Positions 9,725 through 21,162 are shown, numbered from the stretch's first letter. The stretch: DNA of 64,000 nt from Anaspis maculata (GCA_949128115.1 OX421965.1:46615257-46679256); one strand, 5' to 3'. Translations and numbers: made by a program. Notes: generated by a model from the sequence alone, not told the origin.

Positions 9725-12700
9725 CTATCGACGGCGTCGTTCGACGGGAGCTCGCCTGAGCTTGTCGACGTGGTACTTGACGCTGCGGCCGTCGATGTTG
9801 ACCAGGAAGATGTGTGGCGCGAATCGCCTTATGATGCTGTGTGGCCCAAGCCACTTGGGATGGAAGGCACCAGGTGCGGGCGGATGATGTACCAGGACAG
9901 CGTCGCCGGGTACAAAATTTGGAGCCGGTCGCTCCGGGACCTGGTGGCGGGCTTCCACGTAGTCTCGTTGATGTTGGCGGGCTTGCTGCTCTCGCTGCTC
10001 TGCTGCGACGGGCGGCAGCGGCTGCTGCGTCGTCCATTCGCCGGGGAATGGGAGCGTGTGGCCTTGGAGGAGCTCGGAAGGGCTCTGGCCAGTGGCTGCA
10101 TTGCGTCTGCGGCGCACGCTAAAGAGCGTGGCGGGCAAATGCAGATCCCATTCGTTTGCGGGGCGTCCGTCTAGTCGGAGACGGAGCCCTTTTTTGAGCT
10201 CCTGGTTTCGCCGCTCCGTGGGGTTAGCGCGGGCATGATAGACCGCGGTGGTCCAGGGCAGACTCTGCCAACGAGCGCACGCACGAGACCAAGCAACTGA
10301 CGTGAATTGAGATCCGTTGTCCGATAGGATCGCGCGAGGGTATCCATGCATCGGAAAAAAGTAGTTGTCGAGCGTCGTGATGATGGTTCCCGTAGTACTG
10401 TTTTGTAGCGGCCAGGCGTCCACCCACCGAGTAAACAGGTCTGTGACCACCAGGATAAATCGGTTACCGCTGGCGGAGACGTCGTAGGGGCCCATAATGT
10501 CGCACGCGACTACTTCGAACGGTCTTTGTGGTTGACGCGGACGCTGCTCGGCGTGATTTCGGCTTAAACGAGCCTTGTACCTCGCACAAAGGAGGCAAGA
10601 GCGAACGTGGTGACGCGCGTCGGTTGGCAAGGACGGCCAGTGAAAATGTTCAGCGATTGAGCGGAGCGTCTCGTCTTCGCCCGGATGGCCGGCTAGCACC
10701 GAATCGTGGTGCTCGTGGAAAACGCGTGGCCGTACGCCCGCTGGGACGTACAGGAGATGACGTCCATCATCTCGAACCTTGTACAGGTGATCGTCGTCGA
10801 CGCTGTAGGTTGCGCGGAATCCAGGGTGCCAGTCGAGGCTATCGGGCCGAGTTTCCAGCTCACGGCGCTGTCGTATGAGTTGCTGCGTGCTCCGGTCATG
10901 ATCCTGGCATTCCTTAACTTCGTCGCCGAGGGAGCGCACTACGAGCAGGTTCGCGGCGGCTTGCCGCGTAGGCTCTGCGAGCGGGTGCGTCGTCAGCGGT
11001 TCCGGAGGTAGGAGGCGCTCCAGGTCCTCATAATTGAACGACGCCTCTGGGAGCTCGGGCTCTCTGGAGAGTGCGTCGGCCAATTCGTTGGTTTTGCCGG
11101 GCACGTGTTCAACGGTAAATGAAAATTCTTGGAGCAGAAGTGACCAACGCGTCAACTTCGCTTTTGTGTCCTTGGACCGGTGAAGCCAGAGCAAGGCTCG
11201 ATTGTCCGTGCGGACGGTGAAATGATGGTCCTCCAGGTATGGCCGGTAGTGCTTTATACCCCACAAAATTGCCAGGCATTCCTGCTCGTTTATGTGCAGA
11301 CGGCGTTCTGTCGCATTGAAGCGAGCGCTTGCGTACGAAATAACGGCACGCGTTTTGTCTGATCGTTCCTGGTAAAGCACGGCAGCCATGCCAATGCTGC
11401 TAGCGTCTGTTTGTAAGACGAACGGGAGCGTCGGATCGGGACGGCTCAGGCGTCGCGGCGCAGCGAGGGCTTGTTTGAGGCCGTCGAAGGCTTGTTGTTG
11501 GGAATTCCCCCAAGAGAAACGGCGTTTGGCGGCGAGCAGGTCGGTGAGAGGCGCGGCGATTTCTGCGAAGTTCTCTACGTACTCGCGCAACCAGTTGCAA
11601 GTGCCGAGGAAGCTCTGAAGTTGGCGCTTTGTGGCCGGCGGTTTCGCGGACTTGATGAGTTTGAGGTGCTTCTCTTGCGGAGCGTTTCCGATGTCGCTGA
11701 CGACGTGCCCCAGGTAGTCGATACTGGTTTTTCCGAAACTGCACTTCTCGTAATTGCACCGGAGCTGGTGGCTTTGCAAGCGTTCGAGGACTAGGCGCAG
11801 ATGTTCCAGGTGCGATTCCATATCGTCGGAGTAAACGATGATATCATCCAGATAGGTCATGCAGAATTGTCGGAGATGGCCGGTGAGCACCTCCTGGACC
11901 ATCATGCGTTGGAACGTACTGGGAGCCCCCTTTAAGCCGAAAGGCATCACCTTGAACTGGTGCAGTCCTCCGTCAGAGGTGGAGAACGCAGTTAGACGCT
12001 TACTGTCAGGGTGTAGTGGAATTTGCCAGTACCCGCTTTTTAGGTCAATCGAGCTGAATATACTGGCAGTACCGAGGTCGCGAAGGGTCTCGTGGATGCG
12101 TGGGAGCGGCGCCACTTCGTCCTGGGTGAGGGAGTTGAGCTGGCGGTAGTCCACGCAGAAGCGGCTCTTGCCATTCTTCTGGACCAGCACGACGGGAGAA
12201 GCGTATTCTGATGTGCTTGGCTCGATGATGCCGTCGCGGTACATCTGCTCGACTTGAGTCTCAATAACGCGCTTCTTTTCCGGCGATGTACGGTAAGGCC
12301 GGATTCGGAATGGCGCTTCCTTAGTTAGGCGAATCGTATGGGTGGTAGTCAAGGTCGTTGACGGGCGAGGGTCCTGATTTAGAGTAGCAGCGAAGTCGTC
12401 GAGTAGACGTTGAAACGTGGCCTGGAATGGAGGTGCAATACTATGGTCGACGTCGGCCAGGCTTAGCGGCGGTGGCGCTAGACACGAGGGAGTGTCGTGG
12501 CGGTCGAGCCAATGTATGGTGCGGCGCTCGGCGATCCCAATGTGTAAGCAACGACGCTCGAAGTCGAGGCTGGCGTGCTGCTCTCGTAAAAAGGGGTACC
12601 CGAGTATAATGGATTCTGAGAGACCGTCCACCACGTTAAATTCGATATGGTGCGGTCTGTCCCCCAGGTGGCAGGCTACCTTAACGCGGCCCAGCGTGTG

Positions 12701-12867
12701 TTGCTGGCGACCGGTGCCGACGGCGAGTCGAAGTGGCACGGACTCGGAGCTATCCAGCTTTTTGTCGCGGACGATGGCGAGATTTACAAAATTTCTGGAG
12801 GCCCCGCTGTCGACGAGACAGTCGTAGACTTGTTGGCCGAGGCGTAGCGGAACGTGGGGAAGAGAAT
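9725..12867 (-). CDS. pol: Pol polyprotein: protease, RT, RNase H, integrase
   Basis: Open from within the end of gag (-1 frame) to a TAG at 9725; over 1000 aa. Protease: LVDSGAS active site encoded at ~12800-12817, then IILGYPFL. Reverse transcriptase: FCVDYRQLN, SSIDLKSGYWQIPL, GAPSTFQRMM and the catalytic YLDD. RNase H: LQTDAS, INEQECLAI and RTDNRALLWL. Integrase: an HHCC zinc-finger remnant (HHVRSCLLCARY), then the DDE core with VACDIMGPY, ILSDNGSQFTS and NPTERRNQELK. A C-terminal region with FHPKWLGPHSI follows. The order PR-RT-RH-IN is that of Ty3/gypsy. No env-like ORF follows. There is no internal stop, so the copy may be functional. The first ATG-like start lies downstream of the protease motif, which supports translation as a Gag-Pol fusion. 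Confidence 0.93.
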
Positions 12868-14106
12868 TTAATGTCGTGGGGGCGCGGATCTGTCCCGCGT
12901 AGCACCGGCCCCTTGCTGGTTTTCCGGATGCTGCTGGTCTTCGCGGCGTCGCGACGTCGGTTCGTACTGAGCGCGGCGCACCGGACAGTCGCGGTGGAAG
13001 TGTCGTTCAGGACAGAATCGGCATTGTGGAAGTGGTGGCTGTTGCCGAGGAGCCTGGCAAGCAGGGGCCGCAGGTACAGGTCGCTGTGCTTTTTGGCGAA
13101 AAGCTGGCTCGCGACGGCTCTCGATGAGCTGTGCCGCCTGAAGCAGGTCCTCCACGGATTGAACGCTCGCGGCTAGTGGTGATTTACTGAGATCGACGTC
13201 GGCGAGCGAGATCACCAGGTCCACAAACTCAGGGGTTGACATGTACGGGTCAAATCGGCGCATTAGCTGAAGCTTCTTGAGTATGAACAACGTTATGGGC
13301 TCGTCGCGTTGGTGCTCCGTGCGTAATTTGACGATGGCAGCGTTTTTCCGTTTATTGGAATCGAATTCCGCGATAACTGCGCGGCAAAAATCGTCCCAAT
13401 TTAGCTCGAGTAACTCGTACGATGCGTACCATTTGCGGGCGTCGTCTTCAAAGTGTTTGGTCACGTGGCGTACCCATTTCGCTCGGGGGATTCTCGCGGT
13501 TTGCAACAGCTCTTCGCAATTTTCCAGGTGGGTGTGCGCGTCTTGATGAAGATGGCCGGCAAATAGCGGAATATCGACGGGTTTTTCGGCGGTGGTGCGC
13601 TCACGGTGCATTTCGGACAATAATTCTACTAGGAGTTGTTCCGTGCGAGAATTATGCGGAAATGTGGTATGGCGTTCGGGGCCGTCACCATAGTGATCGA
13701 GCGGCGTCGGTGTGTGGCCATGTACCGGCCGGCGTTCGCGCGCGTCAGGCGTCGGCGTCGGCGTCGGCGGAGCGTCTCGACGTAACGGGGCGTAATTAGG
13801 CGCGGTAGGCGTGATTGTGTATGGCGTCGCGATGCTAGGCGTCGCGACGGTGGGCGTCATTGTCGGTGTGGACGTGTAGCCGAGGTCGTCGGGGTGGTCA
13901 GGACCGTTTATCGGAGGCGTCGCGGCGACTACCGGGACGTTGACGACAAGCGGCGTCGTCGGTGCAATTGACGGAGGTGCCGTCACTGCAGCAAGCGTCG
14001 GTGGGGTCGTCGTCGGACGGTTTGTGGAAGTGGGCGCCACTGGAAGTGATGTTTCAGTTCTCGAGTCCAGACGGGAACGGCGTTGTCTAGTAGCGCGTCG
14101 CGGCAT
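12868..14106 (-). CDS. gag: Gag polyprotein of the gypsy element
   Basis: 412 aa. Residues ~1-150 are rich in Pro and Thr and likely disordered. Residues ~165-330 form a retrotransposon Gag (capsid-like) domain, with PLFAGHLHQDAHTHLENCEELL and WYASYELLELNWDDFCRAVIAEF as recognisable blocks. A C-terminal zinc knuckle CRFCPERHFHRDC follows near residue 375, spaced CX2CX3HX4C, one residue shorter than the usual CX2CX4HX4C. The ATG at 14106 is the first in frame and lies ~350 bp downstream of the 5' LTR. The stop (TAA) is followed by pol in the -1 frame, so Gag-Pol probably arises by -1 frameshifting. I did not find a canonical slippery heptamer. Confidence 0.9.
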   Translation of the reverse strand: MPRRATRQRRSRLDSRTETSLPVAPTSTNRPTTTPPTLAAVTAPPSIAPTTPLVVNVPVVAATPPINGPDHPDDLGYTSTPTMTPTVATPSIATPYTITPTAPNYAPLRRDAPPTPTPTPDARERRPVHGHTPTPLDHYGDGPERHTTFPHNSRTEQLLVELLSEMHRERTTAEKPVDIPLFAGHLHQDAHTHLENCEELLQTARIPRAKWVRHVTKHFEDDARKWYASYELLELNWDDFCRAVIAEFDSNKRKNAAIVKLRTEHQRDEPITLFILKKLQLMRRFDPYMSTPEFVDLVISLADVDLSKSPLAASVQSVEDLLQAAQLIESRREPAFRQKAQRPVPAAPACQAPRQQPPLPQCRFCPERHFHRDCPVRRAQYEPTSRRREDQQHPENQQGAGATRDRSAPPRH

Positions 14107-14453
14107 GGCGGAAGCTTTGGTCTCGTGCGCGGTTCGCGATACAAGGGGAGCTTGGGGCAGAGTCTTACCAATCCACGTGGAACTCGAGTGCCGTATACGA
14201 GAGCATCGATCTCTTGAATCTAGGGATACATGCCTCGCAACAGGGTAGGTTTGCTCGAGTCCACGGCGTGTAAAAGCCGCTGCTTTACACGTTGTTGGTC
14301 GATACAGAGCGCATCTAGTACGCCAAGCGCTTAAATGATGCTAAAACTCTGTATCGAAACGGTGATCCCGAAGATCTGGAAAGTCTGCGGTGCTCGTGTC
14401 GGCGGCCGAGATGTCACTTGGAGAAGCGTGCCCCACGTTGCGGGCAGTCAAGA

Positions 14454-14988
14454 TGTTATCGCCTCGGGACGTAGTCGGCTGGTGGACTCTCCGGAATGGG
14501 CGGCAACAACGATCCGGCAGCTCAGTCTCAGTAGTGGGGTCTGTCACGCCGGTGGCAGCTTCTTCAAGGAGTCGACGCTATTCTTTGTGTTATACTCTTT
14601 CGCAGAATGACTTGAGATTGTTGGCGCAGATTAAATAAAACCACTGTTTCGAATTAATTGCGCCGTCTCAAAAAGGAAAGGGGGTGTAACATGGGGTTAG
14701 TCCCTTGAAGAGAGACGAGTTCGAAGCGGGGGACGCCGGAGATGCAACGACCTCTCGATGCGTTGGGATACTAAGAACTGGCTATGAATTTCGGAGAACG
14801 CATGTTTATAGTAGGCGCTGGCGCCTACTCTGACCAATAGGCTTCGTTAGCGAGAGTGTACGCGTGGCCGCGCGGACCGATGACTGAACGCTTTGCGCTC
14901 CGCGTGCCTAAGGCAAAAGGCCTCTCGCTAAACATATTATCGCGGTTAGCCATGGAAACGGGTGGATTTTTTGGGGGCCGCGGTAACA
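14454..14988 (-). repeat. 5' LTR of the gypsy element
   Basis: 535 bp, with TG...CA termini on the minus strand (TGTTACC to GATAACA). A TATAAA box at 14804-14809 on the minus strand probably drives transcription of gag-pol. The target duplication AGTT follows at 14989. Confidence 0.92.
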
Positions 14989-16078
14989 AGTTCTTAGAAT
15001 CCCAACGCATCGAGAGGTCGTTGCATCTCCGGCGTTCCCCCTTCGAACTCGTCTCTCTTCAAGGGACTAACCCCATGTTACACCCCCTTTCCTTTTTGAG
15101 ACGGCGCAATTAATTCGAAACAGTGGTTTTATTTAATCTGCGCCAACAATCTCAAGTCATTCTGCGAAAGAGTATAACACAAAGAATAGCGTCGACTCCT
15201 TGAAGAAGCTGCCACCGGCGTGACAGACCCCACCACTGAGACTGAGCTGCCGGATCGTTGTTGCCGCCCATTCCGGAGAGTCCACCAGCCGACTACGACC
15301 CGAGGCGATAACAGTGTGTAGGTGACGCTTGAAATGCTTAGAGCAGGCACGATTTTCAGGAACTTTTTAAATCAAGGATCATGTTCATTTATAAAAAGGA
15401 AGGCACAGTTTTATCAACAGTAATATCACAAGTGCTTAGATTTTCACGATAATTTTGGTCAGGCGATCGCGAGTGCTGATTGTAGCGATAAATGCCCGAC
15501 TCCGTAGGAGGAGGGCATTTATCCAGGGACAATCAGCCCGAGGGAAACGCCTGGCCAAAATTATCTGGGAAAATCTCGAGCACGAGTGATATTTTGAAGA
15601 TTATCGCCCACATACCCAATTCAACCAATCAGAACAACCGAATGAGACCCACGTGACTCGGTTTAAGCTATCGATTAATGCACACTAGGAGGTGATTAAT
15701 GCACACTAGGTAATAGCACCGGATTGAAATATTTTTGGGCCCACGAATAATATGTAATTGAAACGACTGTATTTATACTTGTTTGGACTGAAATTTTAGT
15801 ACTGGTGCGTTTAAAGGGTCTTCCACTTACTAAAATACAATTTTACAACCTATTAGACTTCGTTTCAGTATTGTTTCCAGCAACGAGGCCCCTTCCTTGA
15901 TCCGCGACTGTGCACTCTCCTTTCATGCGCTGTCAACAGCTGTTAGTGACATTTAGTTTTTAGCTCTACCAGTCTACCGTCCATGTGAAACTACTCTGTT
16001 GTGAACTACAACTCATGGCAAGATAGTTATTATTTAGCCAAGCAGAATTAGCTTGATTTAGTAGTGAGCTTCACAAGT

Positions 16079-16738
16079 ATTATCCATTCCAAGCTTAAAA
16101 AAACCACAGTTGCCTATGATATTTTTTCTTCAAGTTGGACAATCTGATAAGTTGATGGATTGAAAAAGTCAAGATGATTTAATCAAGTTTGTCAAAGTGA
16201 TGTTTGCTTTGCTGGATTGCCGTTTTAATTCAATTGTTAGGTCAGATTTTGACACTGACACAATATTTTCATTAGTTTTAGTCTTGAAAACGCCGTTAGG
16301 CACGTTATTTCAATAGTGAAAGTATTAAGAAGTGCAATAGTAAGAATATACAGTTTAAAAAGTGATCGATGCGAACCCAGTTCTACCGCCGTAGTGCGAT
16401 TTTGTCACAAAGTGATCTCGTGACCTGAGCTCATCGCGCCCTGTGAGAATCTAGGTACGTTAATTCACCCTCTCGTCCAGGATCATGAACTGTGATCCTG
16501 GCCGAAAGAAAGCGGCTGAAATCAGTGGGCAAACCTGTGACCTGCCGGCGACGCAGTCCCCAGAATGACAATTTGACAACACAGCGTAGTTGAGGTGAAG
16601 GTTTCATGTCAAACGGACACAAATTTAAACGTAACCTCCCTTGTATCAATATGACATTAAACATCAAAAATCAGGGACACCAACAGAACTCGAATTTTTC
16701 ATGGCCAGCTGTGGTTTTTTTAAGCTTGGAATGGATTA
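16079..16738. mobile_element. ~660 bp MITE inserted in the 1.9 kb element
   Basis: The ends ATTATCCATTCCAAGCTTAA and TTAAGCTTGGAATGGATTAT, followed by the inverted CCACAG/CTGTGG blocks, form TIRs of ~30 bp. The copy at ~37450-37475 reads continuously across this site (GTGTATTCAG) and acts as an empty site. The ORF at 16431-16667 has no recognisable domain. Confidence 0.7.
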
Positions 16739-16740
16739 TA

Positions 16741-16871
16741 CGGGGTGTTTATAAAAGACTGTGATCGCGGCAGGCTTGGGTCAGGCCGAAAAACGTAGTA
16801 ACAGGCGCAATTGTAGTGATCGCGAGCGGATTCCAAAGGCGATGCGATCACAGACGTTTATAAACACCCGG
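16741..16871. mobile_element. 131 bp TA-flanked MITE
   Basis: The termini CGGGGTGTTTATAAA and TTTATAAACACCCGG are inverted, with GTGATCGC/GCGATCAC pairing further inside. TA flanks lie at 16739-16740 and 16872-16873. It abuts the 660 bp MITE and is absent from the paralogous copy near 37460. Confidence 0.7.
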
Positions 16872-17280
16872 TATATTCAGTTATTAGAAAGAAGAAAAAA
16901 TAAACATTTTTACCCTTCTCTTGAATTTGATTTTTTTTTTCAACAAGGCATGCTTTCGAGCATGCTTTGAAATTGACAGTTCTACTATACAATGATTCAT
17001 TGGAACTACCATTTATACTGGTAGTCTATTTGGGCGATAATCTGCAAAATTTAACTCGGGCTTTGTGTTTTATTTGAGTTAAATGTTTTAAATTCCTCAA
17101 ACAACTACCAATCACTCGAAAAGTAGACCCGATATTATCTTGGACAAAATCCCTCGACTACGTCTCGGGATTTTAGTCAGATAATATCGGGTCTACTTTT
17201 TCCTCGTGATTGAGAGTTGTTTTCGGGTTAAAACGATTTAACTGAAAAAACACCAAGCACTTGTTATATTACTATTGATT

Positions 17281-18350
17281 ATTACATAAAAGAAGTCCGA
17301 AGTGACAGCTGTCAGATTTTGTTGTTTACATGAATTTTATTCCGTTGCTATTGACAGTGGGATTTAGATAAGTGAATATTATCCTTGTAGGTCTAATAAT
17401 CAAGGGCGTTGTATGTAATAATCAGTATAAAACTGTACGAAGGTCGTGTTTTATCAGTATAAAACTGATTTCATTGGTTCAACTCAAAGGTTTCATACGT
17501 ATTGATTGGTCAGAAGTATGTTGTGTGGAATAGGCGATTGACCTTATTGGGGAAAATGGCCGTTTCGTCGAGGAAGTTTTAGGGCATTAATTTTTAGAAC
17601 TGGTGTAAGTTGCCGTCCGGCAACGGCGGTGGTTACGTCAATTGGTGGCATGTCAAAACTGTCACTTTGCTGTCTTGTGCAGTACGCTTCAAGCAAACTT
17701 TCGTTCCTGTGAACCCTTGGGACCCCATAGGCTCGTTATTGGGCCCCATGTTGATGACCAGCGTCGTCGCAGACCTTTCTCTAAATCATCCATAGCTTCC
17801 GCCCAAGGAAGAGCAACAGACTGTCACACCCGCACGGAGGGAAACACACAAGCCCGTCGACCAGCCTGCCAGCCAAGAAAAAATCACCTCGGGCTGGCCG
17901 TGCAGAGTCAACCACCACCTACCTTTTTTCCTCGCTTTTTTCTAAAGATTTCCTGCTTCGACTTCAGCTGGAGATCCGCATTTTTCATTCTAACAAGCTC
18001 GCCGTAGCTACCTCTGTGTTCGAGACGTAAACGTTGTCTTTTTTTATCGCAATAATGTAGTGCATTGCTGGGGGCGTAGTCTTTCAGCTGCGCACCTCTG
18101 GAGCTAGATCTACTAAAAACCTGCTAACTACTCTAACCATAACATGAAATAAGAGACACAAATGCAAACCCCTTTTTCAGATTATTTCTACTTGTCAAAT
18201 TTCCATGTCAATATGTGGGTATTACAGGTATCCACTAGTGCCCACCTAGGCTACTAGACGTCGGAGTATGGTTTTCCTCGCAAAAACGTCCTCGACGATC
18301 AAGTACCGAGCTCTACACCAGGTGGCGTTTTTCTAATGTAAATCGCCTAT
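17281..18350. other. Stretch with an ~820 bp candidate element
   Basis: ATAGGCGATTGACCTTA at ~17529 and the near complement TAATGTAAATCGCCTAT at ~18336-18352 form imperfect TIRs. The start motif also occurs at ~3219. Sequence at 17600-18000 is relatively GC-rich but no protein is recognisable in the overlapping 61 and 121 aa ORFs. Confidence 0.4.
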
Positions 18351-18890
18351 AATCAGACTGACTAACTGAGAGCTGTGTACCATTTGGCTTGTGTGTCATT
18401 CATCACGGCCAACTCAATTTTTGGAGAAAAAAACAAAACAATAGCAAATTTTGTGAAAATTTCCGATAATCTCGAAAAAATGGAGATTAAGGGTGGGGTA
18501 CCCCTAGTAAAATTGAAAGAATATCAAAAAGCTATCAGATAACGTCGTAAAGTTAGGGGCATGCCATTTGAAAAAAAATAGTTATGATACTTTGAAAATT
18601 ATTAAGTTTGATTCTTTTTGTGAACGCCCTCTGTATCAAAAAATCGCAATTTTTTGACATTGAGATATTGGTCTTTAACTTGCCTATCACCAAGTCAAGA
18701 TCATCTCTTAGTTTTAAAAAGCAAGGCCGCTACGATTTTTGTGAGAAAACTCTGGAAATGCATTTTTTTCAGTTTTTTATTTTTAGTTGGTCGTAGCACT
18801 GCCACACAATTGAAAAACAAAAATACAGGCATAAGACAGTTGAAGCTGAACAGGTGAATGCAAAAAAAATATAGGGTGTTCTATTTAAAA
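18350..18890. repeat. Half-copy of the TACAGGGTG palindromic family
   Basis: Contains the GGAGATTAAGGGTGGGGTACC centre block, the CGCTACGATTTTTGTGAGAAAA block and the TTGGTCGTAGCACTGCCACA block found in the right arms at 35.3 and 42.8 kb, ending in AGGGTGTTCTATTT near 18870. Only one arm is present here. Confidence 0.6.
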
Positions 18891-19520
18891 AAAATGACGT
18901 TTCGTTAATCCCGTCAAAATGTGTATGTGTGAAAATAATTTCAGGTTATAGGTCTCATCAAACCATATAACTTTTTTCCAACATCTTTTTCTCTATCTTG
19001 AACGGTAAGACCGCTACTTCTTATGGGATAATTACGCTAGGATGTACAAAATCAGGAATAATATGAATTTCTACTACCTGCAGCGCGCAGACAAGATAAT
19101 TTTGTTGTTTTGTCTCTCCCCTCTTTTGGAAAGAAATAACAAAATATAAAATTTCAAAGGCTCAAGGTCTCTGGCACTATATCCGTCATCTACTGGTCAT
19201 CATATCCGAGGCCTTGCCTGTGTACGTGTAGGTGTAGGCCCCCAGCCCAAACCTGTTGTCATGGGGCCTGCCAAGATAACTTCAAAATAACAAAAAAGAA
19301 AAACAATCTTATACTCATACCTGAGTAATATATGCTACAAAAATTACCATTGAGGGGAAAAATTGAAATTTTTGGATTCTGTCCGTTTTTTGTGCAGTAT
19401 TTTTTACAAACAAGAGTAATTGGGGGCCCCCATCAGATGATTGAGGCCCCGAGGCCCGAGGCGGACCGCCCCCGCCGCCTCCCCTCTTAGCCCGCCACCG
19501 AGCCCGCCACTGATAACAGC
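18891..19520. other. AT-rich stretch, possible hAT end
   Basis: Nothing coding. The string GCCCGCCACTG ending near 19511 resembles the complement of CAGTGGCGGG hAT-type termini, but no partner end was located. Confidence 0.3.
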
Positions 19521-19539
19521 AAGGTCACACACTGCAAGC

Positions 19540-19907
19540 TACCCGCTGCATTTTTTGTCTTGTAAAAAAAACAGTGCGCAGTGCGCAGTGACTCAGTGAG
19601 GTACAAAATGGCCGGCTGAGCTGTGCGCCGTAGGCTGTGCGTGTAGTAGTAAACGTTTGACCAGGCGCAGGCCTTTGTAAATTTGTCGGGAAAACAAATG
19701 ATGAACAGGTGAACTAATCACAATAATGTGGTTGATTTTTCACCGCGTGTGGTGTTTACAGTAATCGTTTGTGCTTAGTGTAAAACTTTAGTTGGCTTTG
19801 CAATAGGTAGGTAGGTACTCAAACTCAAGTTCTTCGAGCAGGAGATTCGGAGGAAAGTTGTGTTCGTTTCAACAAATCTGGATTACTGGATCACCTACGT
19901 ACCCACT
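19540..19907 (+). repeat. Direct duplicate, copy 1 (left part)
   Basis: Matches 26680-26980 in the same order and orientation, including ATGGCCGG..GAGCTGTG, AATTTGTCGGGAAAA, TTTTCACCGCGTG/TTTTCATCGCGTG and AGTTCTTCGAGMAGG blocks. It continues beyond the transposon insertion at 21688-21800. There is no long ORF; the unit resembles a promoter plus 5' exon but I cannot assign it. Confidence 0.6.
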
Positions 19908-20650
19908 CAGCATAGCATGTCATGTTTCATAAATGAGATGATCTCAATCATGTCACAAAATAACATCACAATGAACGTTACTTCCACATCTCTGTGATGT
20001 TCATCCGCGATGTTATACGATGTAATGTCTGAGAGATGTTTCGAAATGAACTTAAACATCACACATGAGACATCTACCGGACATCACATTGTTACTGCTT
20101 TCAACTTGCCGAAGTGTAACATCTCACTGACGTCAATGAGATGTAGTCACTGAGAGATGTTTCAAATTTCGCGGGCTGTCATCGTTAAGCTCTGTGTGTC
20201 GGAAAATATTTAATAAATAGTTTTGTCCTCTATTCCATGTGTGTGATGCCAGAACAGCCTTATGTCTTCATGTTTAGTGTGAGGCCTTGCGGGCCCTCTT
20301 ATGTCTTCAAGTGTCGTTTGGAAGAACTTTTGTGTCTTGTTGTGCTTGTGGCTTTCCGAACTAGTGTGCCCCGTTTGTGTCTCCTTGTGTTCTTCGAAAG
20401 GCTACTAGGCCTTCTTGCATTTTGTCGTGACTTTCGCACCTTTAGTGAACCCTTGTGTTTGCTTTTGCGTTATTCGGAACCCCAAAATGGCCCCTTTTTG
20501 TTTTATTGTGCTTTCGAATACTTTGATGACTCCCGTTCATGTCTTATTGTAATGTCCGGGGCCCCAACGGAGTCCCTTGTGCCTTGCTGTAACGTTTCGA
20601 GCCCCAGCGAGGCTTTTTGAGCTCGGTGTATCGTTTGGAGTCCTAATGAA

Positions 20651-21162
20651 TAGAGAGCGGATTTATAATTTTTCACATGTTCTATTCGCTAAGTTGAATG
20701 CAACTGTCGACTTGCAGCTTGACGTTTCCATCTATAAGGAACCTAAATACCAAGTTTTATTTCGCATATAATTTATTATTTCGAGTTTTTACCGCATACA
20801 AATTGATAGTCCATATAATCGCATATAGCCGCCTATTTAGTCCATATTTTTGCATTCAACTGAATATTTGTCAATATTTTGGCCATTTTATCTAGATGTG
20901 CCAGAAAAATTACGATTTTTTCATTTGAAAAGAAAAATAATTGGAAATTTTCGAAGAAATTTTTTTTCATTTCGATGGTCAGAGTTGGTTTGACCAGATT
21001 TTTACATGTAAATGTTGAGATTTTCAATATTTTTGCAGCTTATATCACATATTTATTCGCATATATCGCTTCATTTGAACATTTTTATCGCATTTGATAC
21101 TTTTTAAGCGCATATAAACTGCATATTTTGAGCTTTTTTACCGCATATAAATCCGCTCCCTA
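20651..21162. mobile_element. 512 bp hAT-type MITE with 8 bp TSD
   Basis: Perfect 8 bp duplication CTAATGAA at 20643-20650 and 21163-21170. The termini TAGAGAGCGGATTTATA and TATAAATCCGCTCCCTA are inverted with one mismatch. Internal sequence has many GCATATA-type motifs (20760-21140). An 8 bp TSD with TAG/CAG-type ends is diagnostic for the hAT superfamily. Non-coding. Confidence 0.85.

Larger units (their letters stand above)
8733..14988 (-). mobile_element. Full-length Ty3/gypsy LTR retrotransposon
   Basis: 6256 bp, minus orientation: two 535 bp LTRs, a ~350 bp leader, gag, pol in the -1 frame, and a ~457 bp 3' untranslated part. The 4 bp target duplication AGTT is present at 8729-8732 and 14989-14992. 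A polypurine tract (AAAAAGGGGGGCGAT on the minus strand) abuts the 3' LTR at 9267/9268. No convincing primer-binding site follows the 5' LTR; the first bases are TCTTGACTGCCCGC. Composition is GC-rich relative to the surroundings. Identical LTRs and open gag and pol suggest a recent, possibly competent copy. Confidence 0.95.
8519..15313 (+). repeat. Solo LTR (plus orientation) split by a same-family insertion
   Basis: The solo LTR is the sum of 8519-8732 and 14993-15313, exactly 535 bp, the same length as the two LTRs of the nested element. It starts TGTTACCGCGG and ends GCGATAACA. GTGT duplications lie directly outside both ends (8515-8518, 15314-15317). Its TATA-like CTATAAAA is at ~8696. 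It differs from the nested element's LTRs by several substitutions, so it is the older insertion. Confidence 0.85.
15413..17280. mobile_element. ~1.9 kb TIR element with nested MITEs
   Basis: The ends ATCAACAGTAATATCACAAG (15413) and CTTGTTATATTACTATTGAT (to 17280) are inverted repeats. A second, partial copy lies at ~37070-37952 in the opposite orientation. Comparing the two shows that 16081-16871 is an insertion absent from the other copy. It includes a hairpin at 15470-15560 (GGTCAGGC/GCCTGGCC) and one at 17110-17215 that is shared with the other copy. No transposase ORF. Confidence 0.65.

Noticed and set aside
9488..10174. 228 aa plus-strand ORF and other ORFs of 60-147 aa at 9.5-14.6 kb
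   Set aside because: They lie antisense or out of frame to gag and pol in GC-rich sequence where stops are rare; no domain is visible.
20237..20620. 127 aa plus-strand ORF rich in Cys, Phe and Leu
   Set aside because: Within the TA-flanked element; arises from a degenerate TTGTGT-rich repeat and shows no transposase motif.
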